A stretch of 34,787 nt of DNA from Comamonas sp. lk (GTDB lineage Bacteria; Bacteroidota; Bacteroidia; Chitinophagales; Chitinophagaceae): positions 1 to 34,787 of the forward strand of contig CALPWK020000006.1 of NCBI GenBank assembly GCA_943327245.2, written 5' to 3'. The notes below the pieces were generated by a model, which had not been told where the DNA came from, searched no databases, and saw only the letters and a program-made list of their open reading frames with translations. Each line of letters begins with the position of its first letter. The first letter of the stretch is position 1. This document shows, piece after piece, positions 1 to 8,445 of the stretch. The position numbers and the translations under genes are program-made.

Positions 1-1693
1 AATAAAATGTGCTATCAAAATCATTTTTACTTGCATAAATTGCCGTTCTAATAAAATCATTGTAATGCAAATAAGGGTTGTCTTTGTCAGACTCTTTCAA
101 TAATTCTAAAGCTCTTTCATTTTGCTTGTCTCTAAAATAATACCTTGCTATCAAAGCCTTTATTGGCAAAGTCGATGTTGACAAATTTGGAAAATGTGGA
201 AACGCATCTTTCACCTCATCTAATGGCATTTTAGGATCAGCGTCTATCTCCCCCATTACAAATTTCTGTACTTTTAATGATTGATAGGTTTGATATGCTA
301 TGTCAATAGACGGAATCAAAGTACTAAAAGCAAAAATAAAATATAGCAAATTAAAATAACTAGCCTTTTTTTCAACCTTAGCTGATTGCTTATTAGACAA
401 GAACACTGCAGGTGCAAATATTAAGGCTGCCGACATGGCTAACATAGTTTGCATTGCAGTTCTTTCTGCTGGAAAATTTAAAAATGCATCTACAAAATAA
501 CAGGTTATGGCCATTAGGCTAATGGTAGCTAGCAATCTAAAATCTTTCGCCTCTTCCTTTCTCCATATTTTTATGGCGAACAAAAACAATAATAAGAAAA
601 GTATTAAAAAACTAGTACCCCCAATAACTCCTAAGTCCGCAAACATCTCTATAAAATCATTATGAGAATGGTATGGTACAAACAAGTCGGTTGCTCTCTC
701 TTTTTCATAGGGTATGGATGCTAATTTCCAATTACCATAACCTGCCCCGAATAATGGATGTTTAAATGCATAGTCTGCTGCTGCTTTCCATAAATGAATT
801 CTGCTATTTTGTTCACTTGCTATATTGATATCACCCACTCTCTTTGTTACTGTTCCATATCCTCCCTGAAAACCTTGCATCTCAATCGCATTTGACAAAA
901 TCAAATTCGCACTAAAATAGGCTATAATAATTGGAATTAAGAAAAAGGCAATTTGAATAAACATTTCCTTTTTGCCTGTCTTGTACTTATAAAAAATAGT
1001 GGTAATTGTGAAAATTGACAAAATCAATAGAAGTCCAACAAAGGTGGAACGCGTATTTAAAATAAACAATGCAAAAATGCCTAAAAACAAACATATCAAT
1101 CCTAATAATTTACCAAATACTTTGTTATTCAAAATAACCCATAAAACAAAAGGAAATTTAATGAGCAAACTAGCTGCCATAACATTCTTATTTCCATGAT
1201 TACCACTTAAACTCAGGATATTTTGATCCAATCCCATTGTTTCCATATTATTCGAAAAACCTGATATTACATATATGGCATCATAAAGCAAAATAAACGA
1301 AACAATAACAGCAATTACATTGAAGATTTTCTTTAAATCTTGCTTATAATAAAGAATGGAAAGATTTATGAAAATAAAATAAGTAGTAACTAGTCTTGCT
1401 AAAGTCACTAATGATTCGGTGGGATTAATTGCATAAAAATAAGAACCCATTGCCCATAACAATAAAACAGAAAATACGATACTAAATTTATATTGTATTA
1501 CATTATCTATAGCGTCTTTATATATTCCCCTATTGAATAAGATATATAATACAGCAAGCAAATCGACAATGCTGCTATATAGCCATTGCGCTCCCATTAC
1601 GTCCGCTCCACCTAAGTCAGGAATGAAGTGTACCGCTAAAAATAAAAGAGTAAAGATTAGGCTTACAAGCCAATTAGTTTGATACTTGTTCAA
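1..1693 (-). CDS. O-antigen ligase-like (Wzy_C family) membrane protein with C-terminal repeat-like tail, partial
   Basis: This gene is missing from the ORF track because it runs off the left edge; I translated the minus strand and it stays open for about 564 codons. It is a polytopic membrane protein of the O-antigen ligase/polymerase family, which moves or polymerises polysaccharide chains at the periplasmic face of the inner membrane. Family marks are the TRSTF stretch, the loop HPLFGAGYGNWKL, the segment HNDFIEMFADLGVIGG and the later NFPAERTAMQ stretch. After the last membrane segments comes a soluble helical tail (IKALIARYYFRDKQNERALELL) resembling TPR repeats. No ATG fits the N-terminus; the likely start is TTG (protein NKYQTNWLV), just after an in-frame stop and 29 bp downstream of the SPFH gene, so the two are probably cotranscribed. 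The substrate cannot be told from sequence. Confidence 0.85.
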   Translation of the reverse strand, partial: MNKYQTNWLVSLIFTLLFLAVHFIPDLGGADVMGAQWLYSSIVDLLAVLYILFNRGIYKDAIDNVIQYKFSIVFSVLLLWAMGSYFYAINPTESLVTLARLVTTYFIFINLSILYYKQDLKKIFNVIAVIVSFILLYDAIYVISGFSNNMETMGLDQNILSLSGNHGNKNVMAASLLIKFPFVLWVILNNKVFGKLLGLICLFLGIFALFILNTRSTFVGLLLILSIFTITTIFYKYKTGKKEMFIQIAFFLIPIIIAYFSANLILSNAIEMQGFQGGYGTVTKRVGDINIASEQNSRIHLWKAAADYAFKHPLFGAGYGNWKLASIPYEKERATDLFVPYHSHNDFIEMFADLGVIGGTSFLILFLLLFLFAIKIWRKEEAKDFRLLATISLMAITCYFVDAFLNFPAERTAMQTMLAMSAALIFAPAVFLSNKQSAKVEKKASYFNLLYFIFAFSTLIPSIDIAYQTYQSLKVQKFVMGEIDADPKMPLDEVKDAFPHFPNLSTSTLPIKALIARYYFRDKQNERALELLKESDKDNPYLHYNDFIRTAIYASKNDFDSTFY

Positions 1694-1722
1694 TTGTATA
1701 AAATTTTAAAACTTCTTTATAT

Positions 1723-2628
1723 CTAATTTTTACCGTCTATAATTATGGGAGTTTTACCACCACCCATAATTATCACTTTTGCATTAGGCGAAGTCATTAG
1801 TCCTTTCATAGCTTGTATTTGCTCATACTGCAATTGCTTATCACCAAGACCTAGGCTGATAATTCTCTGGTAATCCGCAATACCTTGCGCCTCTACTCTC
1901 TTACGCTCCGCTTCTTGTTTTTCTTTTTGTAAAACATATTGCATTTTCTGCGCATCTTGCTCTGCCTTTATCTTTTCTTCAATAGACCCTTTTACAGAAA
2001 TTGGCAAAGTAATATTACGAACCAATAATTGCTCTAATACCAAACCTCTAGCTTTTAAATTAGCCTCAATAGTTTTAAATATTCTAGACTGAAACTCATC
2101 CCTTTTTACTGAATACAAATCAACCGCAGTATAATAAACAGCATTATCTCTTATTTTAGTTCTAGTAATAGGTCGTATAACTACATTTTTAAAATCATAC
2201 CCAATCTCTTTAACAATCTTTGGAGCCTGTGATGCTTGTACGCGATATAGTACTGTCAAATCAATAACCACTTCCAAACCATCTGCTGTCAATACACGTA
2301 TCGCATCATCCCCATTCACATCGCCTTCATTATGTACCCCACTCATCGTATAGTTTTGTGTTCTTACATCAATTGTCTTCACCTCCATTAATGGGTTAAC
2401 AAAGTTTAATCCACTGGTAAGTACATCGTCTTGGACTTTACCAAATAAGGACTTAACTCCAATTTCCCCAGCATCAATTTGTTTAATACTAGACGTCAAA
2501 GCCCCAAGTGCCACCAACCCTATTCCTACAATTTTGATAGTGGATGTTTGACCGGAAATTGGGAGATTCAAATTTTTAACGGCTCCCGCTGCTAAAAAGA
2601 CAATAATACCGAGTATGATAAGTAACAT
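1723..2628 (-). CDS. SPFH/band 7 (prohibitin-like) membrane protein
   Basis: A 301-residue prohibitin-like protein. It has one or two hydrophobic segments at the N-terminus (MLLIILGIIVFLAAGAV and a second near residues 28-45), then a band 7 domain starting around DAGEIGVKSLFGKV, and a charged helical stretch with coiled-coil character (EEKIKAEQDAQKMQYVLQKEKQEAERKRVEAQG, about residues 215-250) ending in a short hydrophobic tail. SPFH proteins form large ring or cage assemblies on the membrane and commonly regulate FtsH-type proteolysis or membrane microdomains. This one lacks a clear HflK/HflC pairing, so it is closer to stand-alone prohibitin homologues. It sits between mscL (102 bp upstream) and the O-antigen ligase-like gene (29 bp downstream) on the same strand. 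The family is clear; the client protein is unknown. Confidence 0.9.
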   Translation of the reverse strand: MLLIILGIIVFLAAGAVKNLNLPISGQTSTIKIVGIGLVALGALTSSIKQIDAGEIGVKSLFGKVQDDVLTSGLNFVNPLMEVKTIDVRTQNYTMSGVHNEGDVNGDDAIRVLTADGLEVVIDLTVLYRVQASQAPKIVKEIGYDFKNVVIRPITRTKIRDNAVYYTAVDLYSVKRDEFQSRIFKTIEANLKARGLVLEQLLVRNITLPISVKGSIEEKIKAEQDAQKMQYVLQKEKQEAERKRVEAQGIADYQRIISLGLGDKQLQYEQIQAMKGLMTSPNAKVIIMGGGKTPIIIDGKN

Positions 2629-2730
2629 AAGATTGGGATATTTTTAATAAATATACAGCTTTATTTATAGTTCGTCGCTAAGAGCTAAAAGCTTAGCAAT
2701 GAGTTGTAAAATGAATTTTACTTAAGTATC

Positions 2731-3102
2731 CTACTTCTTCAATTGATCTCTAATTTCAACTAATAACTTGTCTGTAGACGAAACCTTCTCCGCATCTTCA
2801 TCCGCCATATTTTGCTTTAATTTACTTACCCCTTTAATTACAATAAATAAAACAAAAGCAATAATCACAAACTTAATAATTGCAGCAAGTGACTTCCCGT
2901 AATGAACCGCACCCCATGCTAATTTATCAATATCCGCAACACCTGCAGCTTTAGTAGCGGGAGCAAGAATTAGAGGAGTAATAACATCTTCCACCAAGGA
3001 ACTTACAATACTACTAAATGCTGCACCAATAACTACCGCTATGGATAACTCAATTACATTTCCTTTAATCGCAAAGTCTTTAAAATCTTTTAATAAACTC
3101 AT
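2731..3102 (-). CDS. mscL: Large-conductance mechanosensitive channel MscL
   Basis: A 123-residue protein with the MscL pattern throughout: a short amphipathic N-terminus (MSLLKDFKDFAIKGNVIELSIAVVIGAAFSS begins with it), the pore-lining first membrane helix about residues 17-40, a periplasmic loop (ATKAAGVADIDKLAWGAVHYGKSL), a second membrane helix about residues 73-92, and a charged cytoplasmic helix ending DKLLVEIRDQLKK. MscL forms a pentameric channel in the inner membrane that opens under high tension to release solutes during hypo-osmotic shock. The length is slightly below that of the E. coli protein but normal for the family. It lies 35 bp downstream of the RlpA-like gene in the same direction, which fits an envelope-stress grouping. 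No exact -7 promoter motif was found immediately upstream. Confidence 0.95.
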   Translation of the reverse strand: MSLLKDFKDFAIKGNVIELSIAVVIGAAFSSIVSSLVEDVITPLILAPATKAAGVADIDKLAWGAVHYGKSLAAIIKFVIIAFVLFIVIKGVSKLKQNMADEDAEKVSSTDKLLVEIRDQLKK

Positions 3103-3137
3103 AAAATATTTTTATAAGTTAAATTTATATAAAATAA

Positions 3138-3512
3138 TTAGAACCTCCTGTAGCGTATTTTAACCTTAGCAATTCCGGGTCCAATTAAATCTATCTCTCT
3201 AGCAGCTGTTTTAGTCAAGTCAATAATCCGCTTTCTTACAAAAGGACCTCTATCATTTATTCGAACTACCACTGTTTTATGATTACTCAAATTAGTTACT
3301 AATACCTTGGTGCCGAATGGAAGTGTCTTATGCGCAGCTGTTATCTTATTATGTTGGAAAATTTCCCCATTGGCGGTTTTTCTCCCTTCATAATAGTCCG
3401 AATAATAGGAAGCATACCCTGTTTGTGTTTTATACAAAATACAACCTGAGCAACTGATTGTAAATACCCCTAAAATTATAAAAAAAAGAATCCTTGAAAT
3501 ATTGAATTTCAT
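3138..3512 (-). CDS. RlpA-like double-psi beta-barrel lipoprotein
   Basis: A 124-residue exported protein. The first 20 residues are a basic-hydrophobic signal ([17 protein letters not shown]) leading to cysteines at 21 and 24 (TISC-SGC), one of which may be the lipidated residue, though neither forms a textbook lipobox. The remainder is a double-psi beta-barrel with the RlpA hallmarks [33 protein letters not shown] and [10 protein letters not shown], followed by [15 protein letters not shown]. RlpA proteins act on peptidoglycan, some as lytic transglycosylases on denuded glycans. There is no C-terminal SPOR domain, unlike the E. coli protein, so septal targeting is not implied. It is the first gene of the minus-strand envelope group and diverges from the M28 peptidase gene. 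Confidence 0.88.
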   Translation of the reverse strand: MKFNISRILFFIILGVFTISCSGCILYKTQTGYASYYSDYYEGRKTANGEIFQHNKITAAHKTLPFGTKVLVTNLSNHKTVVVRINDRGPFVRKRIIDLTKTAAREIDLIGPGIAKVKIRYRRF

Positions 3513-3634
3513 ACAGCTATTTAAACAAATAATAAATGGGGGGAATACTGAAATTTACAGCTTATTTACCAGTTAAAAAAATAGAATTAATATGATAAAT
3601 ATTGAATAAATTAGCTAATAAACTAATTGAAAAT

Positions 3635-5104
3635 ATGAAAAACATAAAGGGCTTTTTCGCACTATTCAGTGTATTCATTTCTACAGCCAGCTTTGCTCAA
3701 GCAAAACCTGAGTGGAATGCAATATTCACTAAAATAAATAATGAGGTATTGAGTAATTCCAATGCTTACAATTCATTAAAGATTGCATCAGAAACCATTG
3801 GACATCGTTTAACTGGATCTGAGAATGGCAATAAAGCAGAAGCGTATGCTTTTAACTTATTAAAGTCTTATGGATTTACGAATTTAAGATACCAGCCTTT
3901 TGAAGTAGAAAGCTGGAGCAGAGGAAGTTTAGAAGTATCAATTGGTAATTCAGTAAGTAGTTTAAAGAATGTAAAATCAGTTTCATTAGCACACTCTCCA
4001 GTGGCATCTGACATCACTTTAGAAGTAATAGATATGGGCAATGGTGTTGAAGCTGACTACGCAGCAGCTCCAGACAAGGTGAAAGGCAAAATTGCATTAG
4101 TGTATTTAGGTACTTTGCCAGGATCTAAAGAAGGCACCCCAAACTTACATAGATCAGAAAAAACAGCAATCGCCACAAAATATGGTGCAAAAGGGATTAT
4201 TGTTATAAATACTGCAGACAAAGGTGTTTTATTAACCGGTACTGCTTCTGTAACAGGAAAATTAATTCCAATACCTGCTGTTTGTGTAGGTAAGGAAGAC
4301 GGTTTAGCATTAAAAGAGGAACTTAAAGCAGGCAACTTATTTAGTCATATTAAAATGACAAATCATTCTGGCTTAATAAAAGCAAGAAATGTTGTAGCTA
4401 CTATAAAAGGCAGCAGTTTGCCAAATGAAAAGATTGTTGTAGGTGGGCACTTAGATAGCTGGGATTTAGCTACCGGAGCAATGGATAATGGAATTGGATC
4501 GTTTTCTGTTTTAGACATGGCTAGAACTTTTCAAGTATTACATTTGAAGCCTGCACGTACTATTGACTTTGTAATGTTTATGGGTGAGGAAGAAGGCTTA
4601 TTAGGATCTAGAGCTTATGTAGACGCTTCTATTAAAGACAAAAGCATTGACCAAATAAGATATATGTTAAACTATGACATGACAAATGACCCTAAAGGTT
4701 ATCACACGAGTGATGCTGATAGTAAAGACCTTTTTGAATCTATTGGAAAAATTGCAAATAAATTAGATACTAATTTTAAAAATACATTTTCAGTTGGCGC
4801 AGGCTTACATAGTGACCACCAACCCTTCATGTTAAATGGAGTACCAACAGGCGGTGGCGCAGGTGGAAGCTTACCTAAAGGTGCTGGACCATGTTACCAT
4901 GCAGACTGTGATGTATTTAGTTTAGTAGAAGATAAAGGAATGCGCAATACTGTTCGTTTTAACACCATGTTATTATTTGGTATAGCAGACGCTACTACCA
5001 TTAATGCTAAACATTTTACGGACGAAGAAACAAGGTTATTCTTAATTAAGAATAATTTAAAAGAACCATTAACTATTGCAGGAGAATGGCGTTGGAAAGA
5101 TTAA
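3635..5104 (+). CDS. Secreted M28-family zinc peptidase with PA domain (carboxypeptidase Q-like)
   Basis: The track starts this ORF at a TTG; the ATG at 3635 gives a normal signal peptide (MKNIKGFFALFSVFISTASFAQA), leaving a 489-residue protein. An N-terminal lid region is followed by a PA-type insert (about residues 125-250, with VKGKIALVYLGTLP and GAKGIIVIN) and then the M28 catalytic core. Visible metal and catalytic residues are His and Asp in GGHLDSWDLATGAMDNG, the Glu pair in FMGEEEGLLGS, Asp in MLNYDMTND and His in HSDHQPF, consistent with a di-zinc aminopeptidase or carboxypeptidase. The layout resembles mammalian PGCP/carboxypeptidase Q. It probably acts in the periplasm or outside the cell, trimming peptides. 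It is monocistronic, closed by a strong hairpin terminator 24 bp after the stop. Confidence 0.92.
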   Translation: MKNIKGFFALFSVFISTASFAQAKPEWNAIFTKINNEVLSNSNAYNSLKIASETIGHRLTGSENGNKAEAYAFNLLKSYGFTNLRYQPFEVESWSRGSLEVSIGNSVSSLKNVKSVSLAHSPVASDITLEVIDMGNGVEADYAAAPDKVKGKIALVYLGTLPGSKEGTPNLHRSEKTAIATKYGAKGIIVINTADKGVLLTGTASVTGKLIPIPAVCVGKEDGLALKEELKAGNLFSHIKMTNHSGLIKARNVVATIKGSSLPNEKIVVGGHLDSWDLATGAMDNGIGSFSVLDMARTFQVLHLKPARTIDFVMFMGEEEGLLGSRAYVDASIKDKSIDQIRYMLNYDMTNDPKGYHTSDADSKDLFESIGKIANKLDTNFKNTFSVGAGLHSDHQPFMLNGVPTGGGAGGSLPKGAGPCYHADCDVFSLVEDKGMRNTVRFNTMLLFGIADATTINAKHFTDEETRLFLIKNNLKEPLTIAGEWRWKD

Positions 5105-5122
5105 GTTTTAATTTACTATACT

Positions 5123-5158
5123 AAAAAAGGGGACTCGAAAAATCGAGTCCCCTTTTTT
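5123..5158. terminator. Bidirectional rho-independent terminator
   Basis: A perfect 10-bp GC-containing stem (GGGGACTCGA / TCGAGTCCCC) with an AAAA loop is flanked by six A on the left and six T on the right. It therefore works on both strands, serving the M28 peptidase gene and the converging oxidoreductase gene whose stop lies 28 bp to the right. Confidence 0.93.
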
Positions 5159-5185
5159 ATTTAAATGATTTGAATTAAAAGATTG

Positions 5186-6301
5186 TTATTTTAAATTAAC
5201 AGTCTTCCCCGTTTTAGCTGATATTTTAGCAGCTTCTAAAATTCGGTTAACCATAATATTATTTTCAATTGTATACAAACCAAATGGTTCTAATTTTTCA
5301 TTTCCTCTCAATACTGCATGGAGATAAGAAAAGGGATCCGTAAAAACATGTATGTCTTTGTCGGTAATTGTCTTTTCATATTCAGGTAAAGTCTCCTTAT
5401 TTCTTAAACGCATTTTATTGGCATTTACCGCTATGATATAAGCGCTATCTCCATAAACTTCCATATCCTTTCTACTAAATGTCCAGTTCCATGAACCTTG
5501 AATAATAGCTTGCGTTTTGGGATAATTTACAATTATAGTCGCATCGTCGTCCACTTTTGGATATAGTTTAGGTTTAAATTGACTGGTAACAGCAGTTACA
5601 CTTAATGGCATTTGTCCATTCATTAAATAGGTAATTAAGTTAGCCCCATAACATCCAAAATCCACAATAGCTCCACCCCCATTCTGAATTGGGTCAGTTA
5701 ACCAATTGGCAAATTCATCGCTTACCCCAATTTCCTTTGGTCCTTGATGTCCATGATGAAACACCACTTTTCTAATTTGTCCCACATAATTACTATCCTT
5801 AATCATTCTAAAAGTTTCATAAGTAGCAGGATACCAAGATGTTTCAAAATTGGTCAATAATAGTACATGGTTCTTTTTAGCTATTGACTGCATCTCTAAA
5901 GCATCTGCCAAATTAGCTGCCAATGGTTTTTCCACCATTATGTGAATCCCTCTTGGCGCCGCCGCTTTAACTGCCATTAAATGTTCTTTGATAGACCCAA
6001 AAGCTAAAACCGCTTCCGGATTTTTCTGATCTAAAACTGCTGCCAAATTATTATAAAATAGGCTAGCAGGTAGATGATACTTTTTAGCATTTTTTTCAGC
6101 AATTAATTTATTAGGCTCATATATACCTACTAATTCAATATCATTTTTCGCAGCTCTTCCTAAAATCCAGGACACATGTCCATGTGTTATTCCCACTACC
6201 ACCACTCTCACCGGTCCCGTCTTTTTAACTTGCGCGTGCAAGGAGTTCAATTGCAAAATTGTCAATACAATTAGCAACATTTGTTTTCTTATCAGTTTCA
6301 T
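5186..6301 (-). CDS. Exported Gfo/Idh/MocA-family oxidoreductase
   Basis: A 371-residue NAD(P)-dependent oxidoreductase of the Gfo/Idh/MocA family with an N-terminal signal peptide (MKLIRKQMLLIVLTILQLNSLHAQ). The Rossmann fold opens with RVVVVGITHGHVSWILGRA, where the usual GxGxxG is replaced by GITHGH, and the family motif appears as VEKPLAAN (about residues 128-135), whose Lys normally takes part in catalysis. The C-terminal alpha/beta domain contains GGGAIVDFGCYGANLITYL. Members act on sugars, inositols or sugar acids. Periplasmic forms with tightly bound cofactor are common in Bacteroidota and often sit beside glycosidases. It diverges from the GH97 gene across 64 bp, which suggests a shared role in carbohydrate use, but the substrate is not readable. 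Confidence 0.88.
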   Translation of the reverse strand: MKLIRKQMLLIVLTILQLNSLHAQVKKTGPVRVVVVGITHGHVSWILGRAAKNDIELVGIYEPNKLIAEKNAKKYHLPASLFYNNLAAVLDQKNPEAVLAFGSIKEHLMAVKAAAPRGIHIMVEKPLAANLADALEMQSIAKKNHVLLLTNFETSWYPATYETFRMIKDSNYVGQIRKVVFHHGHQGPKEIGVSDEFANWLTDPIQNGGGAIVDFGCYGANLITYLMNGQMPLSVTAVTSQFKPKLYPKVDDDATIIVNYPKTQAIIQGSWNWTFSRKDMEVYGDSAYIIAVNANKMRLRNKETLPEYEKTITDKDIHVFTDPFSYLHAVLRGNEKLEPFGLYTIENNIMVNRILEAAKISAKTGKTVNLK

Positions 6302-6365
6302 TTGATTAAATTATACTTTGAATTTAAGTCAATTAATTATCTTTAAGACCAAATATTAACACATA

Positions 6366-8366
6366 ATGTCCTTTACAACATCAACAACTATGAGATATGT
6401 ATTATTTACACTACTAACCTTTATAAGTATACATGCATTTTCAAATAGCAAAGACACTCTTTATTTAAGTTCCCCTAGCAATGCAATTAAAGTAGCTATT
6501 TGGCAAAATGGTCAATTGTTTTATAAAATAAATTACAATAATAAATCAATTACAAAAGCCTGTGTTATTGATCTAGAAATAAATAATCATCCATCTCTTT
6601 CAAATGCAAATCAATTTACAGGACATACTATTAAATACAATAAATCAATTGTCGAAAATCCAGTTCCTGATAGAAGTAGAAAATTACTTAATGAATACAA
6701 TGAAATAACAATACAATTTAAACAACCCTATACTTTGCAGTTTAGAGTTTTTGACAATGGTGTTGCTTATCAAATTGGCACAAAATTCAAAGATAGTATT
6801 TTCATAAAAAATGAGATCGCTAAATTCAATTTCGAAAATAAAGCAACTGCCTATATCCCTTTAATTCATAAGAGAGAGGATGGTGATATTTTTCATACTA
6901 GTTTTGAAGAATTATATACACTAACTCCTCTTGATTCAATTTCGAAAAATCAGCTCGCTTATAATCCTGTACTAATAAGTCCTGAACAAAGTCCAAAAAT
7001 AGCTATTACAGAATCTGACTTATTAGATTATCCTGGAATGTTTTTAACTGGATCCAATTCCAATGGACTAGAAGCTAAGTTTGCTGAATATCCTGAAAAA
7101 GATAGTTTAACAAAGGAATTATATCCGGAACTAGTGGTAACAAAAAGAGCTGATTATATTGCATATACCAAGGGAACTAGAAATTTGCCTTGGCGTATTT
7201 TAATGATTGCCCCAGAAGACAAAGACTTGCCTATTAATAATATGGTATATCTGTTAGCGAGTCCTTCCAACGCATCAAATTTCGACTGGGTGCATCCTGG
7301 AAAGGCAACTGATGAATGGATCATTAATATAAATTTATTTAATACAAATTTTAAAGCAGGCATAAATACAGCAACTTATAAATACTATATTGACTTTTGT
7401 AAAAGATTCGGATTTGATAGAATTATGATGGATGCGGGTTGGAGTGATTACAAAGACCTTTTTAAAATTAATCCAGCTATTAACATGGATGAAATTGCAG
7501 CATATGCTAAATCACAAAATATTAAAGTAAGCATGTGGACCATTGCAGTTACACTTGACAAGCAATTAGACAGTGCCTTAGATCAATTCAACAAATGGGG
7601 AGTTGATTTTATTATGACTGATTTTATTGACAGAGATGATCAAAAAATGGTTCAATTTTATGAACGTATTGCAAAAGCATGTGCAAAACATAAAATTATG
7701 ATAATGTATCATGGTGCCTATGCTCCAAAGGGATTTAACAGAACCTATCCTAATGCAATCACTAGAGAAGGCGTGTTAGGATCCGAGTATAGTATATGGA
7801 GTGATAAAGTAACACCTAGCCATAATTTAATATTACCATTCACTAGGATGCTAGCTGGGTCTTTGGACTATGAGCCAGGCTATTTAAACAATGCTACTAA
7901 AGCAAGTTTTAGAAATATTGAAGGGGCTCCTATGAGTTATGGAACAAGATGTCATCAGTTAGCAATGTTTATAGTATATGATAGTCCAATGCAAATATTT
8001 TCAGGCAATCCTTCCCAAGCTTATTATGAACCCGCATTTATGGAGCTTCTTGGAAGTATTCCAACTGGATGGGATGATACAAAAATATTAGATGCTAAAG
8101 TGGGCGAATATATTGTTACTGCAAGACAGAAAAATAATAATTGGTATATCGCGGGGATGAATGACTGGACTAATAAGGAGCAAAATATAAAACTTGACTT
8201 TTTAGAACCAGGGAATTACAAAGCAACAATTTGCAAAGACGGTATTAACGCAGATAAGTATGCAGCAGACTACAGCATTACAAATTTAATTGTCACTAAA
8301 GAATCAACTATTACAATTCATTGCGCACCAGGTGGGGGCTTCATGATAAAACTTATAAAAGAATAA
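6366..8366 (+). CDS. Glycoside hydrolase family 97 (alpha-glycosidase)
   Basis: A 666-residue GH97 enzyme with three expected parts: an N-terminal beta-sandwich (about 30-300), a central (beta/alpha)8 barrel (about 310-570, with DRIMMDAGWSD, DFIMTDFIDRDDQ, MYHGAYAPKGFNRTYPN and TREGVLGSEY) and a short C-terminal beta domain. GH97 enzymes are calcium-dependent alpha-glucosidases or alpha-galactosidases of Bacteroidota. Asp419 in MTDF sits at the end of barrel strand 4, where retaining members carry the nucleophile, so I lean to the retaining subgroup; this is inference. A signal peptide is present, and the ATG at 6390 (MRYVLFTLLTFISIHAFS) is an equally good or better start. It is followed within 30 bp by a hairpin terminator, so it is likely transcribed alone. 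Confidence 0.93.
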   Translation: MSFTTSTTMRYVLFTLLTFISIHAFSNSKDTLYLSSPSNAIKVAIWQNGQLFYKINYNNKSITKACVIDLEINNHPSLSNANQFTGHTIKYNKSIVENPVPDRSRKLLNEYNEITIQFKQPYTLQFRVFDNGVAYQIGTKFKDSIFIKNEIAKFNFENKATAYIPLIHKREDGDIFHTSFEELYTLTPLDSISKNQLAYNPVLISPEQSPKIAITESDLLDYPGMFLTGSNSNGLEAKFAEYPEKDSLTKELYPELVVTKRADYIAYTKGTRNLPWRILMIAPEDKDLPINNMVYLLASPSNASNFDWVHPGKATDEWIININLFNTNFKAGINTATYKYYIDFCKRFGFDRIMMDAGWSDYKDLFKINPAINMDEIAAYAKSQNIKVSMWTIAVTLDKQLDSALDQFNKWGVDFIMTDFIDRDDQKMVQFYERIAKACAKHKIMIMYHGAYAPKGFNRTYPNAITREGVLGSEYSIWSDKVTPSHNLILPFTRMLAGSLDYEPGYLNNATKASFRNIEGAPMSYGTRCHQLAMFIVYDSPMQIFSGNPSQAYYEPAFMELLGSIPTGWDDTKILDAKVGEYIVTARQKNNNWYIAGMNDWTNKEQNIKLDFLEPGNYKATICKDGINADKYAADYSITNLIVTKESTITIHCAPGGGFMIKLIKE

Positions 8367-8374
8367 AAAAAGAA

Positions 8375-8401
8375 GGCCCCATAGAAATGGGGCCCGTTTT
8401 A
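8375..8401. terminator. Bidirectional terminator between GH97 and porin genes
   Basis: An 8-bp perfect stem (GGCCCCAT / ATGGGGCC) with an AGAA loop begins 8 bp after the GH97 stop. It is followed on the plus strand by a short T stretch (CGTTTT) and preceded by an A-rich stretch that becomes a long T run on the minus strand. It can stop both the GH97 transcript and the converging porin transcript. Confidence 0.88.
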
Positions 8402-8445
8402 CGATTGCTTGCTTAAAACCAATAAACCTATAACGAAATTTATTT

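Noticed and set aside
999-1199. Track ORF of 66 aa on the plus strand
   Set aside because: It lies antisense to the O-antigen ligase-like gene, is Lys/Asn-rich and has no family features; the minus frame is clearly the real gene.
2665-2725. Small hairpins between mscL and the SPFH gene (GTAAAA-TGAA-TTTTAC and GCTAAG...CTTAGC)
   Set aside because: Stems are six base pairs and neither is followed by a T run on the transcribed strand, so a terminator call is not justified.
6302-6365. Possible -7 boxes in the gap between the oxidoreductase and GH97 genes
   Set aside because: The best matches have TA and TTTG separated by three rather than two bases on either strand, so they do not meet the consensus.
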